In this document: positions 26,201 through 36,500 of the stretch, in pieces
Layout of the letters: each line of letters begins with the position of its first letter
Position numbering within the stretch: the first letter of the stretch is position 1
The notes under the pieces: generated by a model
Seen by the model: only the letters and a program-made list of their open reading frames with translations
Databases searched by the model: none
What the model was told of the DNA's origin: nothing
Source of the DNA: Litoditis marina
Lineage: Eukaryota; Nematoda; Chromadorea; Rhabditida; Rhabditidae
Length of the DNA: 64,000 bases
Assembly (NCBI GenBank): GCA_964036275.1
Contig: OZ038435.1
Coordinates: forward strand, 32,363,228-32,427,227
Reading direction: 5' to 3'
Translations under genes and position numbers: made by a program

Positions 26201-29200
26201 GGCTCGTTCTAGGCGTGATTCGCAAGTTTCGAGTTCTGCTGTGTTTAACCCACCAAACTATCACTGATATTTGGATATTATCTCATGTAAAGCGAGTAGT
26301 CAAATCTGGAAAAGATTGTCGAAAAAGGGTATAGTATTTTGTTGTGATGTGTTTGTAGTTTGGCCCCAGTTCTTAGGTATGATTCACTAGTTCTTCTGTG
26401 TTTAACCAACCAAACTGTCACTAAAGTTTCGTCTCATGAAAAACCACGTCGTTGGATTAGTTTTGACTGTATCCTAATTCCAGTATCCGAAAGCTTTTCA
26501 CCGAGTGTTCCCGTAAGATATACGGCGCAGATATTCTGACACAACTGAAAAACATCGCCTTCGTGCAGGAGAAACTTCCGCTGCTCAAACAGCAAGTGGC
26601 CGAAACTCACTTGGTATACGCAGGGTTTCTGGAGCATTTCACGTTGACAGGTGATTTACTAGTGAAGTTCGTAGTGACGTGAACCTGAAAACACCATGAG
26701 ACGCGTTCTTTGGCGCGTTCTACAATTGTTGTTTGATTTATTTATTTACATGCAAGCATGTGATATACAAGAAGAGAAATAATATATGACAGTAGGAGAC
26801 AAAAACGATTCAAAAGCGGAATGACGTGTCGGCAATCGACAAACATCATTTGGATTAAGTTTACCATGCGTGACATTCAAGTTTCATTTTTTCAGAACAC
26901 GATAATTTCAGCATATAAAATACGACACCCGGTCAACTCAAATTCACACTACTCTTCCTCCTTTCATGTTTATTCTTCCTTTCATTCATATGCGTGATAT
27001 ATCAACCAACCTATAATTTTAATTCCAGATTCTGAGCTACGTCATTATTGGGAAATTTCTCGACTAGCCTTCAAACTGCAGCACCTGACCAACTATGTGT
27101 GGGAGAAAATCCAACGCGAAAGAGAATGGATCACGAAAAAGGCGGGTTTCGTGAAGTGTATTTGTATCTAAAATTCCATCCATTCATACTGTAACCACAC
27201 CTCTTTCTCACCGGGCCAAATCCGACAATCTACTGTATACCGTTAGGCTGTATTTTGCATGAATCCAAAATAGTCTTCAAAAAGTATAAAATTATATTGT
27301 GAGTGCTCACCGAAAGGAGGGACTGAGCATGAAGTAGGCTTGAGCTCAAAATTCAAAATTTCGAATTTCGAGTTCAAAATTTCGAGTTTTCGAGAAGTTC
27401 TAGTGAGCAAAATCGAGTTACGAGCCTGGCAGTTTGATCACTCTGCAATTCAGTTCTCATTTGTTTTCTCTTCCGTATGCGCAGATAAAACTACGAGTGG
27501 GTGACGATTGAGCTTAAACACATTAGGCGGCTGTCTTCTATTGAAAACTGTATGCATGGATTTTCTCCAAGTATGCACAACCACAGTTTGTTTGTATAAA
27601 GTATCTATCGTTACACTTCGGAACTTGAGTTATAAGCTGTAGCTTAATGCGTTTTAGCTTAATCGTCAGTCGTCACCCACTCAAACTACACACTGAAATG
27701 ATGTGAACTTGTGAACCCTTGCTTAATTTCAGGTGTCTGCACAGTCATCAGCACACTACTATGAGGCGGAACTGATCGATCGCGAGTACGAAAGTACACT
27801 GCGAAAGTATGAAATAGCCATCAGTCCACAGGATATTCGCCGGGTTGGCACCAAACTAAAACAGCTGGAGGAGAGAACGAGACTGGTCAAAATGGAGGAA
27901 CAGGTGAACATTTCTTGAAACTCCACGAAAAATGTGATAGAGAAAAAATGCTCTCGGAGCGGTCAAGTATTCCATCTTAGGTTTTGAAGTTTCAACTACG
28001 CCAGACTTTACGTAACGCACACTGCAACTCAAAAGCGACTCTACATCGTTGGATGTGTCCCAATTGCCTCCAATTTAACAAGGGTTGTATCTGTCTGTAG
28101 GTATTATATATATTTTGATGAAATTATGGTTCTCGCCAGTCTCACTAAGACTTTGATTGAGTCCCAATCAGAATTCCAAGGCGTTTTTCATTATGTTCAA
28201 GTTTTTCAATACGATTGAACTTTTTGAGTGCGCTTGTTCAGGCTTGTCACAAAATGTATGCGAACAATCGGTTTTCTCTGTAAAAACTTCATTCGGAATT
28301 TCATTGGCACGCTGTCAAACACCACATTGTCTCAGTGAGAACGAAGATAATTCCACTTTGGTGCGAGCCGCACTCTGAGAAATCACTGACTCGGCCCCCG
28401 CCGACTGAGTCGAAATTGAGACGGCAACAACATTGTCGCTGCCGTGACAAGTTTGCTCATGAAAATAGCATATGTTTTGAGGAGACGCAGACTGATAAAC
28501 GACAGTTAAAACTGAGAAGGCAACGACATTGTCGCGGCCGTCTCACGTTTTACTCATAGGAGTCATAGGAGAGTCCTGCCGAAGCACCTAACTTGTAAGT
28601 TTTCAGGAAATCAGCGGACAGAGAGCCATTTTGGAGTTGGCACCGTTTTCAGTCGATATTAATCGTCTACTCCAACACACTGATTATTTTGCGGAATTAG
28701 CCCAACTACATTATGACGTCATGTCTCACGAGGACACAGTACTCACTGGTTAGTCCCTATTAGGGTTTTGTTTTTAATTTTGTGAACAGGTGAAGCTATA
28801 GTGTCGCGCTTGCAATACAGAAGTTTAAGGTGGGAGAACTTAGACAGTGCCCGTACCGAAGTCGTTTCCCCTTTAGTTATAGTGCAACCGTCACACTGAA
28901 ATTCCACTACTGAAAATTTGCCCACAGATTGTACGTGACTATGTTATTCACTATCAACGCATCAAATTTTATCGCACTGGCACTGAACGAACTTTTTTCA
29001 GCCCATGTGATGGATGTGAACTACGAGGAAGTTACCACTCGCACTGCTACTCTCATCTCAACCAGTGAATCTGTTGCCTCTAAACGCGAATTTGTAGAAG
29101 AAATATATAGAAGTCTTGTAGATTCCACACTCAAAAAGGTATTTTCCCAACTGGATTCGTTGGCAGCGTGCCAAAAACTTTGGAAGACTGTTATTTAGAG

Positions 29201-32200
29201 AAAACATATATTTTATAGTAAGTTTCTCTGAATACCAATTGTAACTGAAGGGAAAAACCATTTACATAAGTTTCTATTGTTTTGAAGTATTTCAACATAT
29301 TAAAAAACACCCTTCAAATTTCATTGGCAAGCTGCCCAATTCCAGTTGGGAAATGTGCGAACTATAACAATTTAGTCAATTATTATAAATTTCCGCTATT
29401 TAATTTCTAAAGATTTTCAACCTATATAATCAGCCATCAATATCGTACTATTTTTTCATGCTTTGACATTTAACTGTTCATTATTATCTTCCCGGTTTTG
29501 TTAGTTCTACTCACACAATCTGTTTAGATCTCCGGAGTCCTTTGTCAGTTCTCCACTATTCTACCAGTCCTCAGCGCTTTGCACAATCAAGGAATGAAAG
29601 AAAAACACTGGCAGGAGGTGAACATTTCATTTTTATGGTCATCAGATTCAGGGAACTTTAATTTTCTGATAGAAGGTTAGCCCGAATCACATTAAAACTG
29701 CAATATGACGAAGAATCCTAAAAGTTTACGTTCGCTATTTTACGCTTCTGTTTTATATCCCGCTCTTTCGAGGGGATTCCAAAAATTGAGATAAACTCAT
29801 AATTTTTCGTCTGCACGGAAATCTTTAGTAAAAGGCGAAAGATTTTCACGGTTAAATGCAGACGAAACAGAGATAGCTTAGAAAGAAACTGAAAAGACGG
29901 ACCTGGCGGCGCGCCGTATCTAATATAGGTGGTTCGATTCTGTCTGTTTGTCTCGTGTCTCCGCGGCGAGAGGGCGCGTTCCTAATAGGCAATGCAGCTG
30001 TCAGCTAGCATGGTCATATTTGGCATTTTCTTCAGGGTGAATGGACCAAATTACCGAAATCACGTTTTTGCAAAGAAACCAAATCACGTTTTTGCAAAGA
30101 AACCAGATCACGTTCTTGCAAAGAAACCAAATAACGTTTTTGCAAAGAAACCAAATCACGTTTTTGCAAAGAAACCAAATCACGTTTTTGCAAAGAATCT
30201 GGTTCCCTTGTGAACTCAGTTTCAAAAAGAACAAATATTCATGAAAAAGTGGGGGCCCAACGACTGTGAGATTTGTCTTCTGCTGTGCGCCCCCTAGACA
30301 GCTACTCTCAAATGGAGCAGCTACTGCTACAAAAACCGAAAAATACTAATATACTCAAGTATAACTGTTCATTACAAACATGCAAAAGTCGTAAAATATT
30401 TTTTTTCAAACCTGTAAACTAGAATCTGCAAATAATCGAAAATTACTAACATACTCAAGTATAACTGTTCATTACAAACATACAAAAGTCGTAAAATATT
30501 TTCTCAAACCTGTAAACTAGAATCCACAAGTCACAGCTGCGAAAGAGAGAACAACTGTGGAATAACATTAAAAACGTTATAGCAGCTAGAATTGGAGTAA
30601 TGACAAGAAATGCCAACCATTGTGCACAAAACCAGGAACTCTATAGTTGACTACGTTGAGTTAACATCTGTGATTTGTAGATTCTAGTTTACAGGTTTGA
30701 GAAAATATTTTACGACTTTTGTATGTTTGTAATGAACAGTTATACTTGAGTATGTTAGTAATTTTCGATTATTTGCAGATTCTAGTTTACAGGTTTGAAA
30801 AAAAATATTTTACGACTTTTGCATGTTTGTAATGAACAGTTATACTTGAGTATATTAGTATTTTTCGGTTTTTGTAGCAGTAGCTGCTCCATTTGAGAGT
30901 AGCTGTCTAGGGGGCGCACAGCAGAAGACAAATCTCACAGTCGTTGGGCCCCCACTTTTTCATGAATTTTTCTGTTTTTGTATACATGCCGTAGGTATGT
31001 AGAGAGGTGGTTTGATCTGTACGGTGCGGATAAAATTGTCTTCTTAAAGGAGGGCAGAAAGGAAAGCTAGTTTAGGTACCCCGGGGTACCTAAATATAAC
31101 GTTGCACGCGCCAAAACAGGCAAACACGTAACAACCGTTTGCAAATTAGGTTCGTTAGTTTGAATTAAAAGTTATACATATCGGTTTCTCTTGATAAGCT
31201 CTTTCATATTAACTTTCCTTTCTGTCCCCCTTTAATGAACCACTTGTTAAGTATTACCACCATTCGAAAAAAATGACGTCAACATTGCAGTTCTAAAAAC
31301 TTACTTTATGTGCCCCGATCCCAAAATATGTCATGTTTGAATGAAGTTTCATCGTAAGTTGACCATTTTTTAGAAACTTTCAGCATTCGAAAACATATTT
31401 CACGTCAATTTTTTTCAAAGTCCACGTCATCTGGGATCTGGCCTCCTGAATTCCAGAATAAGTCATATTTAGATAAGGTTTCATCGTTAATATACCATTT
31501 TTGAGATATTTTCACATTTGAAAATATATGTGACGTCAACTTTGCACTTTTCAAAAATGACGTCATCTGGTCTCCAGAATCCCAGAATACGTCACTTTTA
31601 GATTGAGTTCCACCGTTAATTGACCTTTTCTAAGATATTACCATCATTTGAAAGTATATGTGACGTCAACTTTGCACTTTTCAAAAACGACGTCATTCGG
31701 CTTTCAGAATCCCAGAATACGTCATGTTTAGATGAAGTTTCACCGTTAATACCCCACTTGCCAACTATTATTATCATTTGAGAACATATTTGACGTCAAC
31801 TTTGAACTTTTGAATATGACGTCATCTGGCATTCAGAATCCCAGAACACGACACCTTCCGATGGAGCTCCATCGTTAATAACCCACTTGCCAACTGTTGT
31901 CATAATTTGGAGAAATATTTGACGTCAACTTTGCACTTTTCAAAGATGACGTCATCGGGTCTCCAGAATCCTGACTGACGTCACCGATAGAATACTTTTT
32001 ACTTATATTAAAGTCACGATGGTATCATATTTAAATTTTCATCGAAATCGGTCTGTGTTACCCTAAGTTACAAGACAGTTTGCATAACCGACCTGACAGA
32101 GAGAGCGAGAGAGTGCACAAAATGGAGAGACGCAGAGACATTTATTTCGAAAGGTCGTAACTTGGTTAAAAAAAAAAATTTTCAAAAAAAAATTTGCGCT

Positions 32201-33472
32201 CATTCCGTTTCTATACGAGTTCTATTATTACTACAAATTTAAGCCAAATCTGGTTAGTTCTGGCAGAGATAGCATCACAGCACAATAGACGGAAGGAAGG
32301 AAGGAAGGAAGGAAGGAAGGAAGGAAGGAAGGAAGGAAGGAAGGAAGGAAGGAAGGAAGGAAGGAAGGAAACACGACGGAAGTTGGCGCTCTTGATGAAG
32401 CGAAAACATCATAACTTGGCTCAAACTCAACCGATTTTGTTCAAATTTGAAACACAATTCACAAATACGCTGTAGAAACTTCTCAAACCGTAAAAGTTCT
32501 GTTTTGCGAATTTGAGCCTTTTTATGGGAAAACTAAAAAAACGGAGGCGCGCATTAGCCGGACCAAAGACAAATCTCGCACAGCGCTTCGCGCTGCGCGC
32601 GATAAGAAGAAAACATAGAAACATAACAAATAACAATGAAACATTCTTGAAATAAAAATCTATGTTCTATATTTCCAGATAATACGGCAAGTAGAACCCG
32701 GAGTAGAAATACAGGGAAATCCGAAAGTCTGTGATCTACTCAAAATGAATTTGACGGAGAAAGCCGTGAAGTTTGAGGAAATCAGTTCCTTAGCGGAAAA
32801 GGTATAGTTTGTTTCATCTACATATAGCCAGTTACAGTATGCTGGTTAAGGTCCGAGCCAAAGCTTAAACAAGTAGATGTACTTGAAACGTCTGAAAACT
32901 TCGTTATGGCGATCTCTGCCTTTGCTACTACAAATTATGTAAATAAGTTTTCAGAAAGACTGTATTCATTCAAAAACATTTGAGGATTCGTCCGCATACT
33001 GTAAGAGGTCATGACTGAGTGAAACGGACTATATGCACTAGAAGACAATAAAATGGTCCCTTTGTATGAGCAGCATCGTATTCCAAAGCAGGCGTACACT
33101 ATATATGTTGCCATATCCCGCTGTGTTTGTAGTTTGATCCTGTCCTTTTTCGGTCAAAATTTGGGAAGTCTATCAAGATCAAACTACAATAAAGATTGGT
33201 CCCTCCAAATATCAAAAAATAATGTTATTCCCAGTTTCATTCCATGAATTTTGCAGGAAATGCAGCTAGAAGACAGTATCGAACAGATGCGCAAGCAGTG
33301 GGAGCAGGTCAAATTCGATTCTCATCAGGTAGGTGGACAATTCAATACTTTTTCAATAGTGACTATCCATTTTAAAATAATTGGTTCACAAACATCAGGT
33401 TTTTTTTTCGTGCTTTTCCAGAGAGAGATGGAGGGGGGAGGGAGGCAGATAGAAGAAATAGAGAGAGAAAGC

Positions 33473-33510
<38 letters not shown>

Positions 33511-36500
33511 AAAAAGAGGGAGTTGGTGTAGGACTGTAGGTAATTTAGAACTCGACAATTTAAGTGACCCCATGAACTGAAATACTCCAACTCCTTCATT
33601 TACAGCCAGGTTCATTGATGTCAACTGAACTTACCGCCCAAATCACTGCCCATATTGGTAAGTACTCAGATTAAATATGCTGGAACATCCCGACACTGAT
33701 CTCTTTCAGCAGAGATATGGCGTATTGTAGAATCGGATTGTTGGGATATTCCTAAATGTTCTTAGATTCGCTAACTCTTGTTCGTTACACTCTTTTCGCG
33801 GTTTTCTGCAGAAAAACAATAGTTGAGAAGTGCAAGTGTGCTGGATGCACGTGACTTGCTTACCCTGTCTGGGTCACATCGATATCCATGGTCTCTAGCT
33901 CTTGTAGCTTTATCTCAATTTGATTTACTGCTATTCAAAGAATCATTTTCCAGCCAAGAGTCAGCACATTCTGAGCTCCCCGTACGCATACACCATAATG
34001 ACGTCATTGAAGAGCTGGCTGGACACTCTTGTCCAGCTGAACACTTTCATCGAATTGCACAAACAGGTGAGAGTGACTATATCCGAGTTGTAGTTTGATC
34101 TACACAGACATCAGAAAATCACGAAGTTGTTGTTTTCCTGGCGTGTAACAGCCTAAGCACTTTGTGTGAGTATAGACCGTTCTCACAAGTACTTCACCTA
34201 TTCAGTTTAAAACTTATAGATTGAAACGTTAGATAATTATTTTTGTTTCCCAGTAAAATACTACTTCCTTCCAGTGCATGGAGAAATGGCATCGAATCGA
34301 GGGTGTGTTCGCGAACGAGGATATTGCCTACCAAATGCCCACCGAGTTTCGCATATTCAAGAAAATTTCCACCAACTGGGAAACTGTCAATAAGAGAATA
34401 GTAGGTGCTATTCCACTAGTTTATAAAATACTGTGAAATGTTAACAAACTACAACGTGTCAGGTACTTGCAATAATTCTGTAATTATCAATTCTATTGTC
34501 TTTTCGTCCTGTTCTGAGGTTTCTAAACCTAAACGATCCGTTGAAGGCGGTCTGACAGGAACTGAATCTCGTGCCTTGCGCTCCACGGTTAATCCCGTAG
34601 CTCCAATGCAAATTCGCTATAAAAACTAACTTATTGATATGTTCTGCATCATTACAATTCATTAGCGGAGATTTGAGAATTCGTTGTTGGGCCGTATTCG
34701 CGTTGGAGCGAATGAGTTAACCGTGGAGCGAAAGGAACTAGATCTTGTTCCTGGCAGGCTATCTTTAACTTAATTATCAACTTGTATTGTAGGAGTCTCC
34801 GTGTGAACACACATCATTCCTCGTTGGGCCCCTATAGGAGAAATTGCTATTGCTACCTCCTTCATTTTATTTTAATATACTAGTACGTTTCAGATTGACG
34901 ATCGCCCCATTCTGGAGCAAATTGAAGCAGTAACTGAGCTAAATGCGCTGCTGAGCGAGATGAAGCAGGACTTCGAGTGTTTGGAGAAGGGATTCCATGC
35001 CTATCTCAAGAAGAAACGAGTCACATTTCCGAGGTACAATTTTTTAACCTAAATGAGTCACATAACACTTGAAGTGCTATAATTCTGAGAGAAAAACATT
35101 TTCGAGGTACCATTGAAAATTGAAGAAATTACATCGTCATAGAATATAGAATAGATTTATTCGTGATTTAACACGTGACTTCCACATAGTATGTGGCACT
35201 CCAAATGAGTAAATGGAGAGGAAAAGTGAAAAGAAAAAGGGTATGGTTACCCTGTTACGCGCACATAATATTACATGCAATTTAACAGTGCTGGACGACG
35301 GCGATTGAACCAAATGATTTGTGGGACAATAGTTATCTTGAAAGAGACGTTGTAATGGAGATATGTTTTGTAAATAGATCATCCGGATTGGCATGTTTGG
35401 CTGGGATGAGATGTATGCACGTTGGCTGCGCCATGTGTGAAAACAGAGGGATGCAATAGACGGTCACAAAATACATAGTAATAAGACATAAATTCTGCGC
35501 TGTTTTGAGTTTGCGCGTTCTTGTAACTCTATACCAAAAATCGAATAGTTCGATCATGCATGCAACAATGCTATCCAGTGTCAAGACGGTTCAGTTAGTA
35601 ACGTTGCCCCTAACCAATGACACTTCGTAGATCAGATTTCTACCACAGAGTACAGTGAACGGCCGCACTTCGCAACACCGCGGATAGACATAAATGTCAT
35701 CCCACCTAATAAGACATAGAAAACATTTGTGACCATTTTCGGATGTAAAATTTCGGATGTAAAATACAAATATCTTTTTTTTTGATTCTCTCACAAATCA
35801 AAATGAGATTCAAGGTCAACTATAAGTTAAAGTTCCAGGTTTTATCTACTATCTGATACACAGCTTTTGGATCTGCTGTCTCGCTCGCGAGAGCCTGTTC
35901 AGGTCACACCGTACATCCCGCGTCTGTTTGCCGGAATATCATCTCTACAGTTCAATAGCCGGTAGGTTACGGTAGATTTCAACACTTCGAGTTGTTTTAT
36001 TTTCATTCATATTGGTTTCGAAATGGTTTTCCTTCACAGCCACAGAATATCGGTATGGGATAGTTGATACCATATTCTTAGAAAGTTGCAGTAGTAACGA
36101 CGCGTTCGAGAGAGAAACGGAACAATGTAAAAATAGCGAGAAGAAGTATTTTAAACGAAACGATTACTTTTTTATCGAAGCGCGAGATTTTAGAAGCCGT
36201 AGTGAATATGATCTCGAGAAGCACGTTCTGCGGTATAGCAACACGAGCGACGTGGGATAGAATCAAGATGATTTTATATTGTTGTATTTGAGAAGGGCTT
36301 CGTGAAAAAAAGCATATGAATGTGAAAAAAACTCATTCAAGTTATTTCTGTTATTTCAGAGGTGAAGTTTCCGCAGTTTATCTGAATGACAACGTTGTCA
36401 CACTATCATCGGCCGTCAATGTCAATATTGCAAAGGTACACTTATAGTCAATATACCAGAAGTTGATGAATCAGACTATCTTTCATTTATCGGTGTTGCA

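Larger units (their letters stand above)
14241..29138 (+). other. Dynein-like gene: N-terminal tail exons 1-17
   Basis: Exons: 14241-14373, 14839-14965, 15165-15265, 15674-15803, 16107-16164, 16338-16516, 16853-16930, 17147-17240, 17471-17567, 17650-17732, 25682-25813, 25948-26126, 26484-26650, 27029-27150, 27733-27903, 28607-28748, 29002-29138. They encode about 710 residues of mostly helical sequence with low similarity to known tails, for example KFEKEITQLWMEWSLQTE and DELEKFVKKAKQSL in the early part and RHYWEISRLAFKLQHL later. Axonemal heavy chain tails usually exceed 1,000 residues, so this tail is short. Exons 2 and 3 rest on phase logic and weak acceptors. Intron 10 is 7.9 kb because it carries a large transposon. 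Confidence 0.72.
29618..32678. other. 3.1-kb dynein intron 18, repeat-filled
   Basis: Between the first two linker exons there is no coding signal. In order it holds a 24-bp tandem repeat, a 729-bp foldback, a GGTACCCCGGGGTACC palindrome near 31,077, a roughly 130-bp repeat array rich in TGACGTCA, and a (GGAA)20 microsatellite. Confidence 0.8.

Noticed and set aside
29992..30234. Repeat proteins FAKKPNHV or FLQRNQIT
   Set aside because: Open only because the 24-bp repeat is a multiple of three; inside an intron.
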